DNA from: Puccinia triticina
Lineage: Eukaryota > Basidiomycota > Pucciniomycetes > Pucciniales > Pucciniaceae
DNA: 64,000 nucleotides
NCBI RefSeq assembly: GCF_026914185.1
Contig: NC_070570.1
Span: forward strand, 4,464,001-4,528,000
Direction of reading: 5' to 3'
Shown here: positions 45,901 to 57,900 of the stretch, one piece after another
Numbering within the stretch: position 1 is the first letter of the stretch
Layout: every line of letters starts with the position of its first letter
Translations under genes and position numbers: made by a program
Notes under the pieces: model-generated
Seen by the model: the letters and a program-made list of their open reading frames with translations, nothing else
Told to the model about the DNA's origin: nothing
The model's database searches: none

Positions 45901-47056
45901 TGTCCGGTTTCCAATGTTTCTGCTATATCTGCTGGTTCCGTGATTCTCGATCGGTGGTGGTTGGTGCACCACTGCACATATCACAGCCTCCTTCCTTGCT
46001 GTCACCCGAAGCGCACCAGCCGTGCTGGCCCCGAGTGGAGCCCCCCGCGCTCAGCTGGTCGGGACCATACCCGAAGCCCCGGGTGGACCGAGCTTAACAA
46101 AGGGGAGGTCGCATTCGCGCCGCGCCCCCCGGCAGGCGAGGGACTTGTGCCGGGTTGGCCAGACGTCTTTCAAATAAGTGGACCAGCTCTCTTGTTTTCC
46201 TGTGCTCTGTTTGAGCCCTTGTTGTGGAGTCACAGGGATATCAACTCCATCTAGTGGATCTTGCCCGGGCCTGCAAGTGAACTCCTGGAGACTCCTGGTG
46301 GCGCATGTGCGATCAGCCCATCAGTTGCACTCTGCACGAGTCCTTCAAAACTCACTGGTAGCCGTCCAGAGGGTCCAGAGAGAAACTGGGTCGCAAATGG
46401 GCCTGGTCCTCGTTGAAATAACTTTCTCTTCGGGGCGGGATTCTTGGCATGAAAGCGGGGACGTCTCTCCTTCGCTGAACCTGGGGCAATGGCTCAAGAC
46501 CCACAGGTGCTCGGCCACTCGGCCCCGAGAAGAAGATACTTTGTAAAGTCGGCTACATACAGGAGCCAGTCCTCGTCCAATGGCCGGCGGGATTGAAACA
46601 TCCTGGGTCCGCGCCATCGGCGTCGGTGGCACAGGATAGCCGTCAAAGCGGGTCCTCGGCGAGGCAGGTTGGAGTCCGGCGAAGGCTCCAATTCAGAACC
46701 CGAGTCATGCCTCACATTCGCATTCACGCAAATGAGCGCTGTGCGCGACGAAACTTTCCGTCTTGTGAAGACTCAGCGACAGCATCGCTTTGCTTTTTTT
46801 CTAGTTTTGGGCTTTGAGGACATGATTCATGGAGGGCATCAAGAAATACAGCTTGCACAGGCTGTCGGTTTGTAGGAATGAGGAAGCTCCGTCTGCGTGC
46901 GAAATTGCCCAATGGGAGGCGAGGATAATAACCCCCCTCCTGCTTTCTATCGTGTCTACCCATCCCTTTCCCGCCCGAAGTCCCTCTCGATCCCAAGCGC
47001 CCACCAAACTTGCTTTTTCCCTTGATCCATTCGGGTTTCATAACATTTCCCCTTTG
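45901..47056. other. Intergenic
   Basis: GC-moderate sequence without a supportable gene. A 77-residue minus frame at 46494-46727 has no ATG start. CGAGGGACTTGTG at 46137-46149 resembles the arm of the 7.85-8.5 kb element. Confidence 0.35.
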
Positions 47057-49116
47057 ATGAAGTCGATCTTTGGCCATTCGTGCCATGCCCGGCCTGCACG
47101 CTGGGTTCTTGTCGGTCATCTGGCACTGCTTTTCCTCTTAAACTTCAAGCCTGCGTCTGCAGACAAGGCTACTGAGCTTGAAGAGGTGCTCCGCGCTCCG
47201 GCTAATGGATTTCGAGGTGCTCAACTCGATAAAAACGAAATCAACAAAATCCCAGATGCAAAGAATCCTTTGTTGCAACACGAAAAGGATCCTCTGTTGG
47301 AACATCAAAAGGATCCTCCGTTGGAATCGCATGCCGATGCGGACCCCTCTAGCCTTCCGACCTTTTTGCCGAAAGAAAAATCCGAGCCTAAAAAGAATAT
47401 ATTCATTAGATTCTGGAGATGGTTAATCGGGAGTCACAAGACCGAAAGACGTTAGTTTTCTATCCATCAAAGACAAAAAAAAGGATAAATTGACCTCATA
47501 GGTTAGACAGAACAAATTTCTGACATTTTTTATTCCCAAAGCGCCACTTGGGATACCCGGAGCTCCGGATCCAAGACTTGAAGAATATCATCCCAACCAA
47601 CCTTGGTGGTCCAGATTCTGGAAATGGCTGACCGAGTCCGTGCCCGATCGCAGATTGAGGCCCTCTGCCTTCCCCAAAATTGATGAACTGACAGGTGAGC
47701 TGAACATTCAATCCAGGGTTGAGGTGTTTCTGACGCTCTTGCTGTTTGAATTTGCCACACTGGTCACTTGATGTAGAGCCGTTCATTCCTCCTTGGGAGA
47801 GATGGGGTAGCATGAAATACCACCCAAGAAGTAAGCTCATAGGCTCTTTACTTGGATCCTCCAACTTGAGAACCATTTTGGCTTACAGATAGTCGCCCAT
47901 TTCTTGAATAATAATCGCAAAATAATAACAACCTTGCAGCTCCGACAGACACACGAGAACACTTTGTAGTTACCATGCGAGTTCTTGGAGACAAATTGAG
48001 GGAGGATCCCAGTGAAGCCAAACATATGTGGAATGAGGCGCTGATGAAGGCGGGAGGTACTCCGTTGCGTCGAAAAATACTTTCTACCGATTTGTTCTTT
48101 CAACTTTGTGAAAGGTTGAGCAAGCAAGAGGAGAAGGGGGCTAAATTTGTAAATATGAATATCGAAATTGGGAAAGCTGGTAATAGAATCTTCAAAGGTG
48201 AAGGCTATCTCAAGGAAGAACTCAAGTCGATAGTAGACAGGTTCCAACCAGGATATGCTCATGGCGTCACTGGGACCAAGTGGGATCCTGGTAAGGATTT
48301 CGTTTTTTTTAATAATCCATGTTTATCCAATACTAATTACCTGCGATTGATTTAGATTTCTACCGGAGACCTCTTTCCCCACTGCTGCTTTTGGTTGACA
48401 GACCGGAGCTGTCCCCCCGATTGTCAAAATATGCAAAGTGGTACCGTAAAGGGGTTGATCTTTTTGAAAGCTTAAAGGAAACTGTAGCTGCTCTGAAAGA
48501 CTATTACGCCGAATCGGAGAAGCTTAGCATCGCTCATGAAAACTACGAGGATGAAGTCTTATATTACTTCAATCACCTGGTGCGTGCTTGTGGACTGACC
48601 TTGATCTGCAGACTTACAACGGCTCATCGCGATACATCATTCATCAAACCAATCATCCCCATCTTCCTAATCCTTCCCTTCATTTTCTTTGTTTGAAAAA
48701 AACAGGATCAAATCGACGATCGTAACTTTATGACGGATATCACTCGAGAAGGGTTGTCGAATGAAGAACTCGAGAAAATCAAGAAAAAGGCTGGACAAGG
48801 AAATACGGAAGCTCCACCAGCTGCCCAAGGGCATCCAGAATCTGCATCAGCTGCTGCCCAAGGGCATCCGGGATCTGAACCAGCTGCCCAAGAGCATTCG
48901 GGATCTGAACCAGCTGCCCAAGGGCATCCGGGATCTGAACCAGCTGCCCAAGGGCATTCGGGATCTGAACCAGCTGCCCAAGGGCATCCGGGATCTGAGC
49001 CAGCTGCCCAAGGGCATCCGGAATCTGAACCAGCTGCCCACGAGCATACAGGTTCTGCACCAGATTCTCAAGGGAATACAGGTTCTGCACCAGCTTCCCA
49101 AGGGCATCCAAAATAA
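47057..49116 (+). CDS. Secreted protein with C-terminal 10-residue repeats, 528 aa, 6 exons
   Basis: Six exons (47057-47450, 47542-47694, 47777-47830, 47940-48290, 48356-48579, 48706-49116) join in phase (1,1,1,1,0). The ATG at 47057 gives a signal peptide with core VLVGHLALLFLLNF and cleavage near PASA (residue ~35). Exon 1 encodes three KDPLLEHQ-like repeats and ends with RFWRWLIGSHKTERR. Exon 2 carries a second copy of that motif (RFWKWLTESVPDRR) and exon 3 a third, weaker one (ERWGSMKYHPR). Exons 4 and 5 encode a helical domain (residues ~200-390), and exon 6 ends in about ten GSEPAAQGHP repeats. No enzyme motif is recognised. Modular, repeat-bearing secreted proteins are common among candidate effectors or wall proteins of plant-associated fungi; that role is inferred. 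The first acceptor is AAAG, less usual than CAG or TAG. Confidence 0.8.
48811..49110. repeat. 30-bp coding minisatellite, about 10 units
   Basis: The 30-bp unit (GGATCTGAACCAGCTGCCCA plus AGGGCATCCG) codes for GSEPAAQGHP. Middle units are nearly identical and outer units are diverged, typical of unequal exchange or slippage. Because 30 is a multiple of three, other frames are open too. Confidence 0.95.
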
Positions 49117-51150
49117 AATAAAAGGGAGAACAAAATCAAGATTTGTCTTAAAAATAAGTTTTAGATCAGCTTTCAACTGTGCAATACTCTCATTTGCATG
49201 CACTTTCTAAGAGCTTCCTCTTAATCCAATTCCAGGCTATGTCCCTGTGGCTTGGATCAACCCTATCTATTATATACCATCAGCATCAACACTCAATATT
49301 GGTTTACCATCTTAGAAGTAAAAAAACATTCCATTTGTCTTCCTAAGCCTCCTTTCTATTGTTATTATTTTCTGATCTACTTGCAAAAAGAGATATTTTA
49401 TTGAATCCACTAGCTATATTAGTATCTTCATTTATTCAAAGCTATTTAGGTACCTTATAAATTCAAGCTTTACAAGTGCTATAAGTATCACCAGGAAACA
49501 AATTGATGAAACCTGAATACACTATCTTAACAGAAGACTCTCATGGTGGCAGGTTTCCCATGGAGCACTGGCTCTCCTTATGGAAAACCTAGCTTAACAC
49601 AGTCCGCTTGATTTTTGGGCCTAAAGTTTTCTGGCTGGCCCAAAGAAACTCTCTGGAGGGATTGCATGTTGGTTTCATGAGGGATTTGTGTCTTTCATGT
49701 TTTTACAATCTTTCTTGGGGACAAACCCAATTCTAATTGGACCCTGTGACTTTCTCATCTGTTGCCGTATTTTTTTGTGTTCTCCATTACATAAATCACA
49801 TCTTATCTATCCTTAGTTCTTGACACATCAAGATTTATGGATGTCTGCTTGCTAGGATCAGCTCTGGGAGAAAAAGACACAGATTTCTTGGTTTCTGGGG
49901 TTCTAGAACTTGATGTTAAATTTCAAGGTGATGATCAAATCTGGATACTCACCCCCTCCCACAGTACAATAGGATGGCTTTGTCATAGCACTAAGCCACC
50001 CAAACCCTAAGAATAATTAAATGGGTACACTACAAGAAACAGTTGTGCAAATGCTTTCAGTTCACACGCAAGATTCTACAGGATAATAGCCATTTAAACA
50101 CCACCAAAATACATAATGATATTTCTTGTCACAGTCATTTTGCATCATGCACAGTGAGTGCGCATTGAATCTTGGTTGAGGTAACTTATGACAAAGGTTC
50201 AGAGAAACCTGCTGCCTGTGAGCTTTTGCATGTCAACTGACAGCGGTTCTGCAACATTTTCTTGCAGTGGTGGGGACTAAAAGAGGGAAATATGTATAAA
50301 GGGGGTGAGAAATCCTCCCTCCCTTAACCTGTCCTCAAATTTCATGGCAAAAGCTCCCCAAGAAATCTAGGCATATTCTGTGATTTGTGGAAAGCCAGAT
50401 ATTGCTGAACATGTCCCAGAAATAATATGGCCTAAGGAAAATTGTTTGAACCCCTGGACCTCTTTGAATAGGGAAAGTGAGTGCAATAGGAATGATGTTT
50501 TTTATTATCCTTATCAGTGCATTTACATCACATTTTATTTTCAAATGCTTTCAATGAAACCAATTTTTTCAAAAACATCAAGAAACTAGAATAAAGAGAT
50601 AATTTTTTTAGAAATTCTGCTTGCCTGAGCTTTATTCACAATTTTTCTACATTGAAAGGGTCAATCAGGTTTTATAAAACCCTCTTCCTGGTTATTTTTG
50701 GAATTCTTGTTCACAAGAAATGAAGTAGTAGCTCCTTTTTTCCAGTTTCTATCATATGAAGCTGTATTTATTTACTGCTGCTGCCTTCAAGTGAATGTCT
50801 TTTCCAGCCTTCTGGGTGGTGGTTTTGTATTGGATTTTTCACAGCTTATTAATCATGACTTCGATTTGACCACGTTCTCCTGGTGTGCAATTTTTTTTAG
50901 AACAATTGGTGAAGACCTGTCATAGAAAAGAAGGCCAGTCAGAACCAAACAGTTCATCAAGAAAAGTTGATTTGATCATGTTTTGTATTGACAAAACTGA
51001 CCTTTTTGAGATTTCTTTTCTGGCCTTGCTGGCCATTCACACCTTTATTTGCATCAATTTGGCTTGCAATGAAAAAGTCAACCCTGGAGTTCAATAATAG
51101 ATCAGCTATACAAAAAGAGTCTTCAATGAAGCTTGGATGAAAGACATAAC
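49117..51150. other. AT-rich intergenic stretch
   Basis: No gene is supportable. The word GCATGTCAACTGACAGCGGTT near 50228 resembles the arm of the inverted repeat at 53045-53336, so a fragment of that element is present. Confidence 0.45.
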
Positions 51151-51764
51151 TTACACTTTTAATTGCTTCAGGATATTTCTTTCCCCGGTGCTTCTCAAAG
51201 CTGCATTAACAGCGGTGTACAACTTTCCCGCTGTTTCCAAGAACTCTGGGACCTGACCGTTGCCTGCTGAGAATGTGGCCATAGCAAACCCCAATGGGGT
51301 TACACCTATACCCCGGTTTTCAAAGTTGATTTGGGACTGGTGAAAGTGAATTAGCAAAACAAGGCAGGTAGGAAAATGGTGGATTTCTCAAGTCTCAAGA
51401 CCTACGAATCTTAGCCCGTTAAACGTGACATCAGGAATCACCGTAAACACGAAGTTCTGTGGATAACAGATGTTGATCAATGAACGGGAGGCGTAGAATC
51501 AAGATATTCAAAAAGCTCACGTTCCCGTCACATCCAACCTCTGGGGGAGGTCGGACGTCTTTAGGGAGAACCTTATTCCCGATGATATAACATGGGGACT
51601 GACAATGGACGATGCAAGCTTGATTTGATTTTATTCAGATGGGGAAACAAAATTACCAAGGGAATATCAAGATGTTGATCATTGAAACTAGGCTTGGAAG
51701 ACACCTTACCTAAAGATTGTAAGGTCAGCAAAAAAAGTAAAGAAAATAATTCTTGACGTGACAT
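51151..51764 (-). CDS. Secreted hypothetical protein, 140 aa, 4 exons
   Basis: Exons are 51657-51764, 51521-51598, 51406-51456 and 51151-51336, every junction in phase 0, with introns of 58, 64 and 69 nt. The protein starts MSRQELFSLLFLLTLQSLGKV, a clear signal peptide. The mature part has only two cysteines (SPCYIIGNKV, EVGCDGN), a hydrophobic beta-like stretch (NFVFTVIPDVTFNGLRF) and a C-terminal helical region (FLETAGKLYTAVNAALRSTG). I recognise no family. Size, secretion and intron density fit a candidate effector. The stop follows QLKV directly; a GTAAGT overlaps the stop region, so an alternative spliced extension is possible. Confidence 0.78.
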
Positions 51765-53044
51765 GGTCTAGTTATATCTTGTGCACTGTTCGTAGCCAAT
51801 ACTTTTTGATGATTAAGGTGGAATAAGTAAGCAGGATAAGCAGTAATTATCCTCTGGTTTCAAACCAATATAAACAACACCAATAGCTGGCAGCCTTTTT
51901 CTTCAGTGGCTCGATAGAGCTCTCAATGCGAAATCTGTCAAATCGAGGATCGTGCGGATTAAAATGAATTTGTCTGTTTTATTTACAGTATTAACTCCGA
52001 ACTACAGCGGTTTTAGAAGAAGATTTAGAGAAAACCTCCTAGTCCTGCAGGAATCTACGTTACGGGATGGCGTCGCTATTTTTATGTGACAATGGAAGAG
52101 GATTGGCGCGATCCACCGGCTCTTGAAGCGCAGGTCCATTCGAGCATGAGCATTTTTTTTCACTTTTGCAGCAGTCGTTCTCTGTCGTCTGGAAACGCTC
52201 GAGGAAACAGAATGAAAGGGGGTATTGTAACTGAGCTTGGAGCAGAATGCGATGAGGCACCAAGGTTGAGCAACAGAAAACGTATCCAGATGCTTTCCTC
52301 GGCGTTCACCGTTGATTGAGTAAGACCAGGTAAGGCGTCGATCTCGTTGACAAAGAGCCTTGATACATAGACTACCAAGCGTTCCTTAGAATCAAATTCG
52401 CCATCGGTTGCGTCGATAAAAGACCTTGTTAGATAGACAATTGCCGTGGAGATCAGACGTTGGTTGCTTTAAAGGTCAGCCATGAAGTAGGCCAAAAATT
52501 TACTCTTATTTGAACCTTCCGCCTTTCCATGGCTCTTAAATGGCTTTGAAATGCTTCAAGCAAGCAGTTGCCAATTGATGGACATATGATCAATGAGAGA
52601 ACCACACATTTTTTTTTGAGTGGAATTAGCATATTCAATGCACTAGACTTTCAAGGCGGCTCCGCCGCTGCTTGTTTGTCCCCGACAATGACATTCAACC
52701 TCACACAAACCTCACAACAAGGACACTAACACCCAGCTCATTGAACAAGAACCACAATCTCTTTACCACCGTATGCGCCATATTTTCACTTCAAATGGGA
52801 TCAACACGCTGGAAGATTTCAATTGGCTTGGTCGTGACAGTAAGCCAAGCATGAGAAGCACTGACACAGTGAACCATGTAATGTCTTATCATCTCACATT
52901 TATTCTTTTACAGAAACCCGCATTTACCTCTTCAAGATAACCATGCTCACCGCAAACTATGGTGAACGGGATCCCATGGTAGCCAATAGAATGTTGTCCA
53001 TTATAAACAGCGGTTCCTTCAAACTTTTCAAGCCTATTAATATT
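51765..53044. other. Intergenic with an exon-like minus frame
   Basis: The minus strand at 52160-52378 reads SRLFVNEIDALPGLTQ and LLLNLGASSHSAPSSV with open frames on both sides of a possible intron. It has no start codon and no recognised domain. The rest is AT-rich and featureless. Confidence 0.3.
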
Positions 53045-53336
53045 CACTGTGAAAAAAATCAAGAAACTGCTGCCAGTTGACATGCAATATTAGGGGGTTT
53101 CACAATAAGAAAACCCGGGAAGGTGTTCAAGCACTTGCGAGTATTGTTATGAGGATGCTTGGGGTGATTTTTTGCAGGACTTCACGCCAAATTTCTAAGC
53201 AAGTATGTCACCCGTGAGTAAAGAAATTTAGTGCCGCAGGAAGAAAAAATGCTTATTGTGAAACCCCCTATTACAAAGGCCGCTTTTTAATATTGCATGT
53301 CAACTGGCAGCAGTTTCTTGAGTTTTTTTCACAGTG
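53045..53336. repeat. Inverted repeat with ~48-bp arms, interrupted by a MITE
   Basis: The arm 53045-53092 (CACTGTGAAAAAAATCAAGA...) is mirrored at 53288-53336 with few differences. The MITE 53093-53268 sits at the inner edge of the left arm. A related half-arm occurs near 50228. It may itself be a foldback element. Confidence 0.8.
53093..53268. mobile_element. Tc1/mariner-like MITE (176 bp), TA target duplication
   Basis: The ends are a perfect 17-bp inverted repeat GGGGGTTTCACAATAAG, flanked by TA on both sides (53091-53092 and 53269-53270). The interior has no coding frame. Confidence 0.85.
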
Positions 53337-54657
53337 ATTGTCACCATCATCCTTGGCAACAAAGTCAAACCCAATCAAGAAATGTTTGATCTGATCAAAA
53401 ACAAATTCATCAACCTCTCAAGCCCTTCTGCACCATCCACATTGACCCTGGTGACAATCACCTCCGCCAGACTCGTGGATGTTTCACAATCCATTACTGG
53501 CTTGCTTCCTACACTCAAACTGGGATTGAACAATTTGATGTACAAGGATGTCCCGGGATTGGTGGAGCATTTGTTCCAGCATCATCACATTGATTTCGCC
53601 AAGATCCTGCAACCCCACAAAAGTTTTATCAAGCAGAAGTGCAAAGAAGAAGTAGACAACACATCGGTGCCTTCTATGTTGGAATGGATCACACCTCTTG
53701 TCAAATAAGAAGTATCTCAAAAGCGTTGAAGGAAGACAAAGGTTGGATTGTGCAATTGTGTCACAGTCTTTCAAGCGCAGCAATCACATCAAAGATGTTC
53801 TGGTCCCTGTTGTGCTAAAGAAGAAAGTTTTTAATGACCGCAATGCCAACATTTGCTTGGCCAAATACGCCTACGAGATCTTCATAGCTCAGCCCAGGCA
53901 AAGCTACGTCATTGGGTCTACGGTGTGTGGGACCTTGATGCGGCTCTGGCAATTTGATAGGTCCAGTGCCATTGGTTCTGAATTATTTGACATCAAAAAG
54001 GACGAAGACAAATTTTCCAAGTTCCTTGCTATCATTTTATTTCTCTTAATGTCAAATAAGCAAGTCCTTGGTTTTGATTCATCCTTCATTGATATTGCTG
54101 GGCAGGCTTCTATTAATACTTGAGAATTGCAAATGATACAAATTGGGACCAAACCCAATTGTCAAGAACTCATAATAGATCACCTTATCTTCCAAGCGCA
54201 CTTGATCTGCGGACGGGGGACAAGCTGTTGGCAAGCGCATCTCTCCGGAGATGAGCATACAAAATTTGTGGTCAAAGATTCATGGCAACCTGCTCACCGG
54301 AAAGAAGAAGGTGTTATGCTTTGCGAGGTGACCGAAAAAAACATTGCTCATATGGCGAGATGTTATTATCATGGAGACGTCCAAGTGGCCAACCGGATTG
54401 TTGACATTGAATCTCACGTTTGGGTGGGCATCATATTCAGAGGCAGAAAGACAATGAAAATCACTAATCAGTTTGGTGATTCAACATTCACAACCACTAC
54501 TGAGACCAATAATGCAACAAACAAAACCACTAAAGAGTCGGATAATTCAAAACCCTCAGAAGAATTCACCAATTGATTTCACCGGCGGTTAATTGTTAAA
54601 GACGTCGGGGAACCTATTTGGAAAGTTGATTGTCTGGTTCGTCTGTTGGAGGCCCTT
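53334..54657 (+). pseudogene. FunK1 fungal protein kinase, N-terminal part (decayed, split by LINE)
   Basis: The plus strand carries the N-terminal half of a FunK1-type kinase (Pfam FunK1 family, expanded in basidiomycetes). Recognisable pieces are VCGTLMRLWQFDRSSAIGSE and FDIKKDED, VLGFDSSFIDIAG, LICGRGTSCWQAHLSG, KFVVKDSWQPAHRKEEGVML, EVTEKNIAHMARCYYHGDV and FHRRLIVKDVGEPIWKVD. It is broken by a frameshift near 53708 and by in-frame TGA stops at 54121-54123 and 54574-54576. It stops at LLEAL (54657), the target site of the LINE. The reading resumes at 60198. The first ~120 residues (from 53334) are in another frame and only tentatively part of it. Confidence 0.87.
54644..54657. repeat. Left target-site duplication of the LINE (14 bp)
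   Basis: TGTTGGAGGCCCTT occurs here and again at 60198-60211 with no mismatch, immediately outside the LINE. It is kinase coding sequence (LLEAL). Confidence 0.95.
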
Positions 54658-54986
54658 TTCCTTTTTTTTTTTTTTTTTTTTTTTTTTAAAGTGAATTTTG
54701 GCCTATGGCATTGCACACTATGAATCTAAGTGACATCTTTGTGAAAGAAAACAAACTCCTGATCCAACACACAAACACGGGAACCGTAAAGTGAAAATAC
54801 AACGAGTCTAGAAAAGAAAACATTTAAGGAAAATAAAGAGTGTAGATAGGATGGAGGAGGAAAGAGAGGATGAGACTATTGAGGAGGGAGGTATTCCGAG
54901 AATTGCTTGGTGTTCCATAAAAAGGCCGCTAAGGCTGGTTCAGCCTTCCGATTGTTAAGAGTCCTGTCGAGCCTGTCAGCCTTGAA

Positions 54987-57900
54987 TCAAATCTTGAGGT
55001 GGCGGAGATGTTTTCGGAAGAGTGCCCGCTGGCTCTTGACTTTTGGACAGAAATTCATCAGATGAAAGACCGTTTCTTTCGCCCCACAGTTGGGACAAAG
55101 AGGGTCAAAACTCCTACAAATTCGAAAAAGGTGTCTTTTCAGTGCGCAATGACCTGATGCCAGTTGATTGATCAGGGAGCTAAAGCCTATGGGAAGACCC
55201 GAGGGAGCTGGTCGCTTGGGCAGGAGCGGGGCTGTGGCCTTCTGGTGAAACTTTCTGTAGTTGCCTTTGACCATTAAGGATTGCGAGGAGGGGGACTCCA
55301 GTGCCTCCTTTGCTAACTGATCCGCCATTTCATTGCCAAGAATGTCCTTGTGACCTGGGCACCACACAAGAGACACCTCCAGCGCTGCCGGGAGCTCTGC
55401 TAGCGCAGATTTAATCAATTTGAAAAGCCGCTGCCCAGGCTTGGGAATGTTAGGGTCCTTGGTCCTGGAAATAACTCCTTGATTGTCTACAAAAATCAGA
55501 AGCTTCCGATATCGCGATTTCACAACCAACTCCTTTGCCAGTCCTAGGGCAGCTAGAACTCCAACCGCCTCGCTTTCATGGTTTGAAATAACAGACGGCC
55601 CCCCCAAGGAATATGAACTGAAACTGTTCAAGCTCGGACAGACAGCTGCCCCAGCCCCTCCTTTCTCCGGGTGATATGACCCATCACTGAAGATTAACAG
55701 CACCCCCAGGTCCAAAGACAAATGAGAGACAAGAGACTTAACAGAGAGAGTTGCTGCCTCCTTGGTCAGCCCCATATTGACATATTCCAGCTTCCGCGTT
55801 AAGCTGGATCCAAAGTTAAAATCAATGTGTATGAGTTCTGGGTCCAATTCCATGGCCCTGTCCACATTACCCGTTGCCAGGCCACTCTGCGCCGAGTCCG
55901 CATATCGCACTGAGGAGTCAGCCCTACTAGAGAGAATGGATGATCGAACCACATTGTTAGCTTTGATCATCACAATCTTCCTAAAGAAGAAAGAAAAACT
56001 TGTCCGTAAGATTTCATCCAAGAAAAACGGCAGCGCCAATCTCCTCTGGATGAACACATTTGATGTTGACTTGAAAACCCCCAGAGTGAAGATTCCCGCC
56101 AGTCGATCCACCTTGCTGGCCAGATTTGCAACCTTGCCCTTATTAGACTTTGTGGCCCATACAGCCGCCCCGTACGTGATCCTGGGGAAAAGCACACATT
56201 TAATCAGTTTAACACGATCCACCTCCTTAGTCGCCCAGCGTGAGTTGCCAAAAATCTTTAGCTGGTTAATTGTTTTGTGAGCCTTCTCTTCCAGGGCTTT
56301 GAAGTTACGGTTGAACAGAAGTTTCCTGTCCAACCAAACTCCAAGCCACTTAACCTCTGACATCAGCTCCAGTTGAAAGGCCCCAAATGGTAAAGCTCCA
56401 TCCAGAGCCTTACCCTTAGTTAGCCAAAGAAACTGAGCTTTCGCCTGGTCAAAGATAGCCCCATGAGTCTCACCCCATCGGAGTGAGCAAATGCCCTCTT
56501 CAATCAAACCCGCCCTTGCTGTCTCAGCCAAGTATCCCGCAACCAGATGGACAACATTGTCCACATAACCTATAGAGACAGAGTCTAGGGAAGTCAAAAA
56601 AGATTTCTTCAGCAGCGAGTTATTATACAGGATATACAGAATAACCAAAAGCGGGGATCCTTGCGGTAGTCCAATCCGGATCGGGAAGGCTTTGGAGACA
56701 AAATCATCCAGTCTGATGGTTGTCGATCTATCTTTCAAGAAATCTGCAATAGTTAGCACAAGGTACGTTGGGAAGTTCATTTCAAAGAGGTAATTGATCA
56801 GCCTGGCCGGGTGGACTGAGGGGTAGGCCGACTTGACATCCAAGAACAGGCCTGCCACTACTTTACCCTCCCTCCACTTTGTCTTGACCCAGTGCTCCAG
56901 GGAGAACTGGGTCAAGACAAAGTGGAGGGAGGGTAAAGTAGTGGCAGGCCTGTTCTTGGATGTCAAGTCGGCCTACCCCTCAGACATCCTCCGTCCCCAA
57001 ACCCTTCCTTCCTCCGAAGTGGCCTTCTGCCAGCACTCCCGACCTCTTGGCCCACGCCGTTAGTCGTCTAGCCAGGATTAGCTCAAAGAGCTTGCTCGAT
57101 GTGCCAAGGAGAGCAATCGGTCGGTAGGCCGACGGGCTGGTGTAGTCCGGTTTACCCTGTTTCCGGATGATAGTGGTCACCGCTACCTTCCAAGAAGCAG
57201 GGAATTTACTAGTTATTAGTATGTTATTGTACAACACTGACAGAGTTTCCGAGAGAGGGTCTGAAAGAGACTTAAGAAGCTCATTCGCTATCCCGTCAAT
57301 CCCTGGTGCCTTTTTAGGACGGATCCTCCGGATGGCCAAGCGGACTTCCTCCCTTGTTACTGGAGGGTAACTGCCGAACCTGCAAGACAAATCAAAGCGA
57401 ATATCTGCCAATTCAATCGGTACATCAGGGGCAGACGTGCCTCTAAACAGCAACTCAGTTTGCTCGTTCTTGTCGTGTACAATGGCCCCGTCATGACCTT
57501 TCAGTGGGAGAACTTCTCCCCCTGCCGACTTGGATGTGAAGCGTAGAACACAAAACAGATCCCCTTCAGACGGATCTTCCAGAAGTTTCCGCCAGTTACG
57601 CTGTTTCAAAGAGTTAACCAGGGAGAGGAAATAGTCATTCCACTGTTGGTAGCATTAACATGCCTCTGGTGACTTAGCGAATAACATCCAGCGCCGGGCT
57701 TGGTTGTGGGTTTGTAGAACCGGGTCAAGGGTCCTGCTACACCACCAGGGCTCGGCCTTGGCCTTGTTGGACCGTGTCCGGCGGCCGAGCTGCTCCTGGG
57801 CCCGTTGAAGAAAAGAGGTCAGGGCTTCAGCTTGTGCGTTGGGGTCTGAGGGCAATGTGGTTGAAATTGAGGACAACTCAGCAGATAGGGATTCCAGTTT

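Noticed and set aside
48761..49210. 149-residue frame with leucine-rich LPKGIRDLNQ repeats
   Set aside because: It is the shifted frame of the 30-bp minisatellite. The GSEPAAQGHP frame joins in phase to five upstream exons; this one does not.
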